64,000 bases of DNA from Streptomyces sp. A2-16 (GTDB lineage: Bacteria; Actinomycetota; Actinomycetes; Streptomycetales; Streptomycetaceae). The position numbers and the translations under genes were made by a program. Shown here piece after piece: positions 33,906-42,258 of this stretch; position 1 is the first letter of the stretch, and every line of letters starts with the position of its first letter. The notes beneath the pieces are model-generated. The model was not told where the DNA came from, did not search any database, and was given only the letters and a program-made list of their open reading frames with translations. The stretch is from positions 434,001 through 498,000 of the forward strand of contig NZ_CP063808.1 of assembly GCF_018128905.1 (NCBI RefSeq), written 5' to 3'.

Positions 33906-34465
33906 CGACTGGGACGACGTTCGAGGACCGACTGCTGGCGGAGCTGCGGGGGGAGATCGAGCGGCGGGAGACCGGGCCGGTGCCCGCTGCGCGGCGCGCT
34001 CTGCTCACCGGTCGCCGACTCGCCCTGGCCGCGGGGGTCTGCGCGGCGGCCGGGCTCGCGGTGATGCTGTCGCCGGGCACGCCGGCCCAGTCTCCGGCGT
34101 ATGCCGTGGAGCGCCACCACGACGGCACCGTCACCCTCACGGTCAAGGACCAGGACATCGACGTGGAGGCGCAGCGTGCGCTGGCGAGGCGGCTGCGCCC
34201 GAACGGGATCGCGGTGGAGGTGCAGATCCTCCGGCCCGGCTATGTCTGCGAGGGCGACCTGGTGATCTGGGCGGTCACCCAGCAGGGCGAGAGGGTCCCC
34301 CTCACCGCCCTGAAGCTGAACAAGCCGACCACTCTGCACCCGGGCAATGTGCTGGTCTTCGTGAACACCAACGACGGCGAACTGCCGCACAGGGTCGACG
34401 TCTACCCGACCGAGGCGGACGTCGAGCCCTGTGTCCCGGTGAAGCCGACGCCGAGCGGGCCGTAG
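33902..34465 (+). CDS. Single-pass membrane protein coupled to ECF sigma factor
   Basis: A 187-residue protein. The cytoplasmic N-terminus (about 38 residues, acidic then RRALLTGRR) is followed by one membrane helix (about residues 40-58) and an extracytoplasmic domain with AVERHHDGTVTLTVKDQDID and two cysteines. There is no HxxxCxxC zinc motif, so it is not a ZAS-type anti-sigma factor. The four-base overlap with the sigma gene strongly suggests a functional link such as signal sensing. Streptomyces have many similar uncharacterised proteins. Confidence 0.78.
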   Translation: MTTGTTFEDRLLAELRGEIERRETGPVPAARRALLTGRRLALAAGVCAAAGLAVMLSPGTPAQSPAYAVERHHDGTVTLTVKDQDIDVEAQRALARRLRPNGIAVEVQILRPGYVCEGDLVIWAVTQQGERVPLTALKLNKPTTLHPGNVLVFVNTNDGELPHRVDVYPTEADVEPCVPVKPTPSGP

Positions 34466-34470
34466 CGAGC

Positions 34471-34504
34471 GGTGTTCGGCCCCTTCAGGAGGGGGCCGAA
34501 CACC
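34471..34504. terminator. Terminator between sigma-associated gene and SulP-CA gene
   Basis: GGTGTTCGGCCCC (34471-34483) and GGGGCCGAACACC (34492-34504) form a perfect 13-bp stem with an 8-base loop. It lies between convergent genes and can serve both. Confidence 0.82.
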
Positions 34505-34513
34505 CCGTGAGGG

Positions 34514-36931
34514 TCACGCCGGCAGGTCCGCCGCCGCCTCCACGTGCTCGAACAGCCCGTCCCCGTCCGCCCCGGTGAGCAGGTACGCCTGGGCCTCGCC
34601 CACATGGAAGTACATCCCCTGCAGTTCCAGCGCCCCCTCCCGCAGGGCCCGGGAGACCGATTCATGGGCGCGCAGATGCTCCAACTGCTGCACCACGTTG
34701 GTCAGGCAGAGCTGCTCCACGGCGTCGGCGGGCGCCCGCCCGGCGAGTCCGGCCCAGGGCCGACCGGCGTCGGCCATCCGCTCCAGGCTGGGCAGGCCGT
34801 GCCGCAGCCACCGCTTCAGCGGGGTGCGGGCGCCGCCCGGCTCGGAGTTGAGCAGAGCCTGCATGGCCCCGCAGCCGGAGTGCCCGCACACCGTGATGGA
34901 GCGCACCTTCAGCACGTCCACCGCGTACTCGATCGCGGCCGCCACCGAGTCGTCCCCGCTCTCCTCGCCGGGCGGCGGGACGAGGTTGCCCACATTGCGC
35001 ACCACGAAGAGGTCGCCCGGACCGCTGGAGGTGATCATCGAGGTGACCAGCCGGGAGTCGGCGCAGGTGAGGAAGAGCTGGTCCGGCTGCTGGCCCTCAC
35101 GTGCCAGCCGAGCCAGCTCACCGCGCACGATCGGGGCGGTGTTGCGCTGGAACGCGCTGATGCCACGCGCCAGTTCGTGCCCGCTCGAGCCCGGGGTGGC
35201 GAGGGTGCCGCCCGGTGCGCCCGGCTCGCCGGGCACTGGGGTGTCGGCGGCCTCCTGGCCGGTGAGCGGGCGCTCGCACTGGTGGTTGCGCCAGGCCGTC
35301 CAGGGGCGGCAGCGGCAGTCGGCCGCGTCGGACGGCTCGGCGATGCGCGTCCCCGGTCTGCGCCCGGTCAGCTCGACGGAACCGCCCTGCGCGGTGTGCG
35401 TCTTCTGCCAGTGCTGCAACGACTCGAACGCCGCGTGGTCCATGAACGACCCGTCCAGCTCCACGACGACGGCCGCCCCCTGGGGGACCAGATGCAGGGC
35501 CCGGCTGAGGCGGGGCACCGCGAGGAACGTCAACTGCCCACGGACGTGTACGTGATGGATCCCTTCCCTCTCGTCGTGCGTGATGCGGGTGCGGGTGAGG
35601 CGGTGCAGGGCGACCCCGACGGCGACGGCGATGCCCAGCGTCACCCCCTCCAGGACGCCGAACACGACGACGCCGAGGGTGGTGACGGCGTAGACCAGCA
35701 CCTCTCGGTGACGGGTCACCGTGCGGATGTGGTGCAGGGAGACCATCTGGATGCCGACGGCCATCACCAGGGCGGCCAGCGAGGCGAGCGGGATGAACTC
35801 GAGGAGGGGGACCATCAGCAGCGCGGCGATCACTACGAGGACGCCGTGCAGCATCGTGGAGTTCCGGCTGACGGCACCCGCCTGGACATTCGCCGAACTC
35901 CGCACCGCCACACCGGCGACGGGCAGTCCGCCGAGGGAGCCGGAGACGATGTTGGCGGCGCCCTGCCCGAGCAGTTCGCGGTCCAGGTCGGAGCGGCCGA
36001 CCCGGGTGTCGTGACCCGGCCCGGAGCTCGCGGCGATCAGGTCGGGGCGGCCCGACGCCAGCTTGTCCACGGCGACCGCGCCGAGCAGCGACTGCACGCT
36101 GCACACCAGCGTGGTGGTGAGCACGGCGGCGGCGAGGCCCAGCACGGGACCCTCGGGCAGCCCGGCCAGCGCGTGGCTGCTCCAGGACGGCAGATCGACC
36201 CTGGGCACGGTGAGTCCGGCGAGGCAGGCGGCAGCAGTGGCACCGGCGACGGCCACCAGCGCGGCCGGGATCCTGCGCAGGAACTGCCCTGCGCGGCCGG
36301 GGACACGCGGCCAGAGGAAGAGCAGCGCCAGGGTCAGCACGCTCACCGAGACAGCGGCGGGCTGAAGGTGCGCCAACTGGGCGGGCAGCGCACGGAGGTT
36401 GTCCAGGACGGAGCTCTGGGGGGTGCCGCCGAGGACGATGTGCAGCTGGGCGACCGCGATGGTGACGCCGATGCCGGCGAGCATGCCGTGCACGATCGCG
36501 GGGCTGACGGCGAGTGCGGTGCGGGCCACGCGCAGGCAGCCGAGGCCGAGTTGGACCACTCCGGCCAGGACGGTGATGGCGCAGGTGGTCCGCCAGCCGT
36601 AGCGGTGGATCAGGTCGGCGGTGACCACGGTGAGTCCGGCGGCGGGTCCGCTGACCTGGAGCGGCGAGCCGCCGAGCCGGCCGGCGACGATTCCTCCGAC
36701 GGCGGCAGCCACGAGGCCGGCCTGGAGGGGAGCTCCGGTGGCGAGGGCGATGCCCAGGGACAGGGGCAGGGCGATCAGGAAGACCGCGATCGAGGCCGAC
36801 ACGTCGGCGCCCGCGATACGGAAACGGCGGGGCGGGGACGGGGACGGCGGGGGGCTGTGGGGTGGGTGGGCGCGCCTCGTGTGGTGCGAGTCGCTCGGGT
36901 CGGTGGCGCGGGTGGGAACACAGGCTGACAT
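34514..36931 (-). CDS. SulP anion transporter fused to beta-carbonic anhydrase
   Basis: An 805-residue fusion. Residues about 40-430 form a SulP/SLC26 transporter core (IAGADVSASIAVFLIALPLS at its start). A STAS-like domain follows (ALHLVPQGAAVVVELDGSFM), then a cysteine-containing linker. The C-terminal 200 residues are a beta-class carbonic anhydrase: CADSR (Cys623, Asp625, Arg627) and HSGC (His684, Cys687) provide the zinc ligands. ATG 36931 has GGAGACGGG upstream. Transport of bicarbonate with conversion to or from CO2 at the membrane face is the likely role. Such BicA-like fusions are known in several bacterial groups. Confidence 0.92.
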   Translation of the reverse strand: MSACVPTRATDPSDSHHTRRAHPPHSPPPSPSPPRRFRIAGADVSASIAVFLIALPLSLGIALATGAPLQAGLVAAAVGGIVAGRLGGSPLQVSGPAAGLTVVTADLIHRYGWRTTCAITVLAGVVQLGLGCLRVARTALAVSPAIVHGMLAGIGVTIAVAQLHIVLGGTPQSSVLDNLRALPAQLAHLQPAAVSVSVLTLALLFLWPRVPGRAGQFLRRIPAALVAVAGATAAACLAGLTVPRVDLPSWSSHALAGLPEGPVLGLAAAVLTTTLVCSVQSLLGAVAVDKLASGRPDLIAASSGPGHDTRVGRSDLDRELLGQGAANIVSGSLGGLPVAGVAVRSSANVQAGAVSRNSTMLHGVLVVIAALLMVPLLEFIPLASLAALVMAVGIQMVSLHHIRTVTRHREVLVYAVTTLGVVVFGVLEGVTLGIAVAVGVALHRLTRTRITHDEREGIHHVHVRGQLTFLAVPRLSRALHLVPQGAAVVVELDGSFMDHAAFESLQHWQKTHTAQGGSVELTGRRPGTRIAEPSDAADCRCRPWTAWRNHQCERPLTGQEAADTPVPGEPGAPGGTLATPGSSGHELARGISAFQRNTAPIVRGELARLAREGQQPDQLFLTCADSRLVTSMITSSGPGDLFVVRNVGNLVPPPGEESGDDSVAAAIEYAVDVLKVRSITVCGHSGCGAMQALLNSEPGGARTPLKRWLRHGLPSLERMADAGRPWAGLAGRAPADAVEQLCLTNVVQQLEHLRAHESVSRALREGALELQGMYFHVGEAQAYLLTGADGDGLFEHVEAAADLPA

Positions 36932-37227
36932 TTTTCCCGTCTCCTCCGGGGCAGCGCGGTCGCGGAACAGGTGGTCCCCGTCGGTGACGGGGGTCGGGTC
37001 GCGGCCGTGGGTCACGGCGTGCAGCGGCGGGATGAATCAACTCTCGGTAAATGGATCGTAATGCAGAGTAAAGGCCAGGCATAGACTTACCGGGCAAATG
37101 GGTTAAAGGCTCACCTGAATGGGTGAAGTGGCAATTTCATCGGCTTGTCGTACTAATTCCTTCTCGGGCTCATGCGAACTTGGCGGCGCTGTCGTTGCCC
37201 CGAGAGAAGGAAGAAGGTGGGCGGAAC
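36932..37227. promoter_or_regulatory. Divergent control region, SulP-CA / lipoprotein
   Basis: About 300 bases, clearly AT-richer than its flanks between 37040 and 37170. AAATGGATCGTAATGC at 37049-37064 is nearly identical (14 of 16) to a sequence upstream of the H+-pyrophosphatase gene (51822-51837). The region carries promoters for both divergent genes. Confidence 0.5.
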
Positions 37228-38505
37228 ATGGCCGCCACCCACAGGATTGCCGCGGGAGCCGTGGTCGCCGCGCTCTGCGCCGCCTCGCTCGCCGGTTGCG
37301 CGACCGGCACCGACGTCACCGAGGGAGGAGCTGCGGGCCCGCAGAAGGGAAAGCCCGCCCAGGCCCCGCCCAAGCGGGTGTTCCGTCTGATCGGCGACGG
37401 CTCCACCGCGTACACCGGAGCCCAGCCGCACCTGCCCAGAGCCGAACGTCTCAAGCCCGGCGAGAAGCCGCCGCAGTTCGTGGTGTTCTCCTGGGACGGC
37501 GCGGGCGAGGACAGCCAGAAGCTGTTCTCCCACTTCCGTGAGGTCGCCAAGGCCAATCACGCGACGATGACGTACTTCCTGAGCGGCGTGTACATGCTGC
37601 CGGAGGACAAGCGCGCCGAGTACAAGCCCCCGCAGCACTCCCCGGGCCGTTCCGACATCGGCTTCAACGACGAGCAGGGCATCGCCGACACCGTCAAGCA
37701 GCTGCGCCTCGCGTGGCTGGAGGGCAACGAGATCGGCACCCACTTCAACGGCCACTTCTGCGGCAGCTCCGGCGGGGTCGGCCAGTGGTCCGTCTCGGAG
37801 TGGAAGGACGAGATCGCCCAGGCCAAGAAGTTCGTCAAGTCCTGGAAGACCAACACCGGGATGTCGAAGGCCTCCCCGCTGCCCTTCGACTACGACAAGG
37901 AGCTCATCGGCGCCCGCACCCCCTGCCTCGAGGGGCAGAAGAACTTCATGGAGGCCGCCCGCGAGCTGGGCTTCCGCTACGACACCAGCGGGGTCAACGA
38001 CCAGCTGTGGCCGAGGAAGAAGCGGGGCCTGTGGGACCTGTCGATGCAGCTCGTGCCGTTCCCCGGGCACTCCTACGAGCAGCTCACCATGGACTACAAC
38101 TTCATGGTCAACCAGTCCGGCACCGCCACCCAGGGCGACCCGAGCAAGCACGCGTTCTGGGGCGACCAGATGCGCGAAGGACTGCTCAAGGGCTTCCACC
38201 GGGCCTACGACGGCAACCGCGCGCCGCTGATCATCGGCAACCACTTCGAGTCCTGGAACGGCGGCACCTACATGCGGGCCGTCGAGGAGACCATCGAGCA
38301 GGTCTGCAACAAGCCCGACGTGCGCTGTGTCTCCTTCCGGCAGCTCTCCGACTGGCTGGACGCGCAGGACCCGGACACCCTGGAGAAGCTGCGCGCCCTC
38401 GGCGTCGGCGAGGCACCGAAGCAGGGCTGGCCGGCCTTCCTGTCCGGCCGACCCGCCCCGGCACCGAAGGGCGTACCGGGGGCGCCGGCGGCGAAGCAGC
38501 GGTAG
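37228..38505 (+). CDS. Secreted lipoprotein, polysaccharide deacetylase (CE4)-like
   Basis: A 425-residue lipoprotein. The signal peptide ends in the lipobox SLAGC (Cys at about residue 23), and a Gly/Pro/Lys linker follows. The body resembles NodB/CE4 deacetylases: FSWDGAGED is the first metal/catalytic loop but has Gly where the second Asp is usual, and IGTHFNGHF gives an HxxxH metal site. IGARTPC and the late NHFESWNGGTYMRAVEETI match the remaining motifs of the chitin-deacetylase-like group. It probably acts on or binds cell-wall or exported polysaccharide at the outer membrane-leaflet face. AAGGAAGAAGG precedes ATG 37228. Confidence 0.8.
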   Translation: MAATHRIAAGAVVAALCAASLAGCATGTDVTEGGAAGPQKGKPAQAPPKRVFRLIGDGSTAYTGAQPHLPRAERLKPGEKPPQFVVFSWDGAGEDSQKLFSHFREVAKANHATMTYFLSGVYMLPEDKRAEYKPPQHSPGRSDIGFNDEQGIADTVKQLRLAWLEGNEIGTHFNGHFCGSSGGVGQWSVSEWKDEIAQAKKFVKSWKTNTGMSKASPLPFDYDKELIGARTPCLEGQKNFMEAARELGFRYDTSGVNDQLWPRKKRGLWDLSMQLVPFPGHSYEQLTMDYNFMVNQSGTATQGDPSKHAFWGDQMREGLLKGFHRAYDGNRAPLIIGNHFESWNGGTYMRAVEETIEQVCNKPDVRCVSFRQLSDWLDAQDPDTLEKLRALGVGEAPKQGWPAFLSGRPAPAPKGVPGAPAAKQR

Positions 38506-38572
38506 GCGCCCAGCGGCCAGGCGACGGTAGCCGTCCGGCGGCCAGTCGGCGCCAGCCGACCGGAGGTTGTCC

Positions 38573-39553
38573 TCAGACGGCCGCCACCGCGCTCTCGCCG
38601 AGGACGAACGAGGGGTCGATCTGCGCCGCCAGGTCGGCCCCCGTGCGCTCGTTGCCCCAGGACTGGGCGTTCTTGAGGTGGAAGTGCACCATCTGCTGGG
38701 TGTAGCGCTCGGCGTCGCGCAGGTCGTACGTCGCGTCGACGGCCGTCCGCAACCGGTGCAGGGCGCGGCGGTTGACGTCCTCCAGGAGCGCGAACCGGGG
38801 CGGCCGGCCCTTCTCCAGGGCGCGCACCCAGTCGGAGTGCCCGACCGTCACCAGCAGGTCGTCCCCGACCTCGGCGCGGAGGAAGTCGAGGTCGTCCCGG
38901 CCCTGCACCTTGTTGCCGACGACCTTCAGGACGACGCCGAAGTCGCGGGCGTACTCCTTGTACTGGCGATAGACGGAGACCCCCTTGCGGGTCGGCTCGG
39001 CGACGAGGAACGTGATGTCGAAACGCGTGAACATGCCGGAGGCGAAGGAGTCGGAGCCCGCCGTCATGTCCACCACGACGTACTCGCCCTGCCCGTCCAC
39101 CAGGTGGTTCAGGCACAGCTCCACCGCTCCCGTCTTGGAGTGGTAGCAGGCGACCCCCAGGTCGGCGTCCGTGAAGGGGCCGGTGACCATCAAACGGACG
39201 ACGTCGCCGTCGAGTTCCACCGGCCGGGCGCAGGCGTCGTAGACCGGGTTGTCCTCACGCACCCGCAACAGCCGCGAACCCTCACCGGGCGGAGTGGTCT
39301 TGATCATCTCCGCGGTCGAGGCGATCCGCGGGTTGGTGCCGCGCAGGTACTCCTTGATCAGCGGCAGCCGCTCACCCAGGGCGGGGAGCGCGGCCGCCTC
39401 CGCCTCGTCCAGGCCGAGTGCCGGACCCAGGTGCTGGTTGATGTCGGCGTCGACCGCGATCACCGGGGCTCCGGTGGCCGCGAGGTGGCGGATGAACAGG
39501 GAGGACAGGGTGGTCTTGCCGCTGCCACCCTTCCCGACGAAAGCAATTTTCAT
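38573..39553 (-). CDS. CooC/MinD-like P-loop ATPase
   Basis: A 326-residue SIMIBI ATPase with deviant Walker A GKGGSGKTT (residues 7-15) and the switch YVVVDMTAGSDSFASG. The overall pattern fits CooC-type ATPases, which help metal insertion or act as chaperones in maturation of metalloenzymes, although no nickel enzyme gene is nearby. ATG 39553 fits the family start (MKIAFVGKGGSGKTT) better than GTG 39559. Divergent from the Fic-fold gene, with 100 bases between starts. Confidence 0.82.
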   Translation of the reverse strand: MKIAFVGKGGSGKTTLSSLFIRHLAATGAPVIAVDADINQHLGPALGLDEAEAAALPALGERLPLIKEYLRGTNPRIASTAEMIKTTPPGEGSRLLRVREDNPVYDACARPVELDGDVVRLMVTGPFTDADLGVACYHSKTGAVELCLNHLVDGQGEYVVVDMTAGSDSFASGMFTRFDITFLVAEPTRKGVSVYRQYKEYARDFGVVLKVVGNKVQGRDDLDFLRAEVGDDLLVTVGHSDWVRALEKGRPPRFALLEDVNRRALHRLRTAVDATYDLRDAERYTQQMVHFHLKNAQSWGNERTGADLAAQIDPSFVLGESAVAAV

Positions 39554-39654
39554 GTTCACGAAGCGTAGTCGGGTGATAGCTGTATGTGGCAGACGGGCGT
39601 GAGGAAGACCACTCCATCGAGGGGTGCGGGGCTCGGTTGCGTAGGGTCGTACTC

Positions 39655-40479
39655 ATGAGTACGACAGGCGCGAACGCCGATCCGCTGGCGGCCCTGGGCT
39701 CGCTGCCCGGTGTGGCCGAGTCCGTGGAGTCCGTGCGCAAGTCCGTGGACCGGGTCTACGGACACCGTGTCATGCGGCGCCGCAGCAATGAGATCACCTC
39801 GGAGGCGGCCCTGCGCGGCGCCCGCGGCTCGGCCGCGCTGTCCGGCGCGGACTGGGCCCTCGAAGAGGTGCGCCGGCGCTCCGACTTCGGCGTCGACGAC
39901 GAGGCACGCATCGTGGGCGCGGCCCTCAGGCTGACCGCCGAGGCCGGTCAACTGCTCTCCATCTGGCGACAGTCGCCCCTGAGGGTGCTGGCCCGGCTGC
40001 ATCTGGTCGCCGCGGCGACCGACGAGGACGAGATCGGGCGTCCCCGCCAGGCCGGCGAGAGCGTCGACGAGCCGCTCATCGAACTGCCCCTGCCCGACGC
40101 GGCCGAGGTCTCCGGCCGGCTGGAGGGCCTGTCCGGCCTGATCATCGCGGGCAGCTCGGCCCCCGCCCTGGTCACGGCCGCCGTCGTGCAGGGAGAACTC
40201 CTCGCCCTCAGGCCCTTCGTGTCCCACAACGGCCTGGTCGCGCGCGCGGCCGCGCGGATCGTCCTGGTCGGCAGCGGCCTCGACCCCAAGTCGGTCTGCC
40301 CGGCGGAGATCGGTCACGCCGAACTGGGCCGTGCGGCCTATCTGGCGGCTCTCGACGGCTACGTCTCCGGCACCCCCGAGGGCATGGCCGCCTGGATCGC
40401 CCACTGCGGCAGCGCGATCGAACTGGGTGCGCGTGAGTCCACGGCGGTGTGCGAGGCGCTTCAGCGCGGGGCGGCGTAG
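39655..40479 (+). CDS. Fic-fold protein with degenerate active site
   Basis: A 274-residue mainly alpha-helical protein. Residues 186-197 read RPFVSHNGLVAR and align with the Fic motif HPFxDGNGRxxR. The catalytic His is Arg, the acidic residue is Ser and the Arg of GNGR is Leu, while Asn, Gly and the last Arg remain. AMPylation of the normal type is therefore unlikely. The same protein is conserved in Streptomyces; I recall an annotation linking its S. coelicolor counterpart to morphological differentiation, which I cannot verify. ATG 39655 has only weak upstream purines. Confidence 0.75.
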   Translation: MSTTGANADPLAALGSLPGVAESVESVRKSVDRVYGHRVMRRRSNEITSEAALRGARGSAALSGADWALEEVRRRSDFGVDDEARIVGAALRLTAEAGQLLSIWRQSPLRVLARLHLVAAATDEDEIGRPRQAGESVDEPLIELPLPDAAEVSGRLEGLSGLIIAGSSAPALVTAAVVQGELLALRPFVSHNGLVARAAARIVLVGSGLDPKSVCPAEIGHAELGRAAYLAALDGYVSGTPEGMAAWIAHCGSAIELGARESTAVCEALQRGAA

Positions 40480-40814
40480 AAACCCCTGAACAGGGTTGCG
40501 GCGGTACGAATCCTCGTACCGCCGCTGGCATGTTCACCGGGTTACCAAGCGTCCTCGATGTATTGCCCATCAGGTCGGGAACTTTGCCCGTCACCTGGTG
40601 CGGCTGGCCCGTAATCGACGGGTCGACGTCGCGTGGGTGCTCGGTGTCCATGCTCGGTCCGTGGGGCCAAATGCGTTTTTAAGGTGATCCTCTCGGATGT
40701 CCTTGGTCTCGCGGGCCGTTAACCCCTTTGTACTCCTGGACCCGGGCAAGTGGAACCCCTGCTGGCTGTTCTTTACTTACATCCGCAAATAGGAGCCAAG
40801 TAGGCGGAATCCCC
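40480..40814. other. Gene-free interval with terminator
   Basis: About 335 bases between convergent genes. GCGGCGGTACGA (40498-40509) pairs exactly with TCGTACCGCCGC (40514-40525) around a 4-base loop and probably terminates the Fic-fold gene. The remainder shows no gene or repeat. A short open frame across the hairpin is not credible. Confidence 0.7.
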
Positions 40815-41648
40815 TCAGGCCACGGTCGACCGCCGTCGATTCGCGTACCAGACGAGGCCCGCCGTCGCTGCCGCCGCTCCGATCGCGGCGACCGCGACGA
40901 GTGCCGGGCGGGGCGGTACGGCGAATCCGGGCAGTCGCTGCTTGAGCCGGACCGGCCGGTGGAAATCGAGAATCGGCCACCCGCGCGCGAGGGCCTCCTT
41001 GCGCAGCGTCCGGTCCGGGTTGACCGCGTGCGGGTGGCCCACCGCCTGCAGCATCGGCAGGTCGGTCGCCGAGTCGCTGTAGGCGTAGCAGCGCTCCAGG
41101 TCGTACCCCTCGGACTCCGCCAGCTCCTGAACCGCCTCGGCCTTCGTCGGGCCGTACGCGTAGTACTCCACCTCACCGGTGAAGCAGCCGTCCTCGCCCA
41201 CCACCATGCGGGTCGCCACCACCCGGTCGGCGCCCAGGAGTTCGCCGATCGGCTCCACCACCTCGGCGCCGGACGTGGACACGATGACGACGTCCCGGCC
41301 GGCGGTGTGGTGCTCCTCGATGAGGGAGGCGGCCTCGTCGTAGATGATCGGGTCGATCAGGTCGTGCAGGGTCTCGGCCACGATCTCCTTGACCTGCTGG
41401 ACGTTCCAGCCGCGCACGAGCGCGGAGAGGTACTCGCGGGTGCGCTCCATCTGGTCGTGGTCCATACCGCCGACGAGGAAGACGAACTGGGCATATGCGG
41501 TCCGCAAGGCGGCCCTGCGGTTGATCAGGCCGCCTTGGTAGAACGACTTGCTGAACGTGAGCGTGCTCGACTTCGCAATGACCGTCTTGTCCAGGTCAAA
41601 GAAGGCGGCTGTGCGGGGCAAGGAGTGGTTTTCCACGACCCCGAGCAT
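40815..41648 (-). CDS. HAD-IB phosphatase with C-terminal membrane anchor
   Basis: A 277-residue HAD hydrolase of subfamily IB. FFDLDKTV holds the nucleophile Asp18 and Asp20; VVIVSTSGAEVVEP is motif II; YAYSDSATDLPML is motif IV. The C-terminal 25 residues form a transmembrane helix with a basic end (VAVAAIGAAAATAGLVWY, then ANRRR), so the enzyme is tail-anchored. SerB-like or lysophosphatidate phosphatase activity is possible. The equivalent gene lies beside ssd in M. tuberculosis (Rv3661). Start may be ATG 41648 or a GTG 9-12 bases later. Confidence 0.88.
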   Translation of the reverse strand: MLGVVENHSLPRTAAFFDLDKTVIAKSSTLTFSKSFYQGGLINRRAALRTAYAQFVFLVGGMDHDQMERTREYLSALVRGWNVQQVKEIVAETLHDLIDPIIYDEAASLIEEHHTAGRDVVIVSTSGAEVVEPIGELLGADRVVATRMVVGEDGCFTGEVEYYAYGPTKAEAVQELAESEGYDLERCYAYSDSATDLPMLQAVGHPHAVNPDRTLRKEALARGWPILDFHRPVRLKQRLPGFAVPPRPALVAVAAIGAAAATAGLVWYANRRRSTVA

Positions 41649-41719
41649 AGGCGCAGCCCATTCGGCGTAAGGTGAGGCGCGTGGGTTTGCCTGAGAAGGC
41701 TCTCGGGTACACCATGGAA

Positions 41720-41838
41720 GTCACGGATCGTTCGCGACCGTGCTAACGCGGTCCGGCTCCTCCCCCCCCGAGTCGGCCGTGGAGACGACCCCCACTCTCC
41801 CCCCCGGTGGGGGTCGTCGCATGTCCAGGTGGGTTTTT
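41720..41838 (+). ncRNA. 6C small RNA
   Basis: Two hairpins each show the defining C-rich loop. Hairpin 1: CCGGCTC (41753-41759) with GAGTCGG (41770-41776), loop containing eight consecutive C. Hairpin 2: a perfect 12-bp stem (41784-41795 with 41807-41818), loop containing seven C. GGGTTTTT (41831-41838) follows as the likely 3' end. The 5' end is approximate. The 6C RNA class (known in Streptomyces as scr3558 and in M. tuberculosis as B11/6C, beside Rv3660c) lies in the same place, between the HAD gene and ssd. In mycobacteria it pairs with mRNAs through the C loops. Confidence 0.88.
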
Positions 41839-41869
41839 CCTCTTCTGTCCGCGGTCCCGCGACCGTTTC

Positions 41870-41887
41870 GGGCGGCTTCGGCCGCCC
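41870..41887 (+). terminator. UUCG-loop hairpin downstream of 6C RNA
   Basis: GGGCGGC-TTCG-GCCGCCC is a stable tetraloop hairpin 30 bases after the 6C RNA. It may act as a back-up terminator before the ssd promoter. Confidence 0.55.
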
Positions 41888-42004
41888 CTTCGTCATGCCC
41901 ATGATTCGTCACTGTGGGTAGCTGTCGCGCTGCTCTGCGGAAGTCGTACACAGGCGCCAGGGGGCTCACCGGTATGGGTGACGGCGATATTCACAACCGC
42001 AGAG

Positions 42005-42013
42005 TTGTCCACA
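42005..42013 (+). promoter_or_regulatory. DnaA-box-like sequence
   Basis: TTGTCCACA is the exact Streptomyces DnaA box consensus. It lies about 250 bases upstream of ssd in an AT-richer stretch (41985-42170) that probably includes the ssd promoter. Confidence 0.35.
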
Positions 42014-42258
42014 GTTATCGACCAAGATCCACACGATTTCCGGGACCGCTGCACCGTGATTCCCACACGCCCTGCTCCCGCCGACTTCATGGCCGGTTCT
42101 GGTTAGTCGGGTGTGTTTGGCCGGTTTCTATCGGCCGCTCATATGGAGGCCGGTTGCCGGTTCTTCACATGTATGGGAATCGCGGGGCCGAAGGGGCCGC
42201 GTGAGAGAGGCGTCGCGCGGGCTCACCGAGGAGGCCCGGCGCTGCGCGGCGAAGGGGG

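Noticed and set aside
40496..40687. Short plus-strand frame starting in the hairpin after the Fic-fold gene
   Set aside because: It begins inside the terminator stem, lacks a ribosome binding site and shows no third-position bias.
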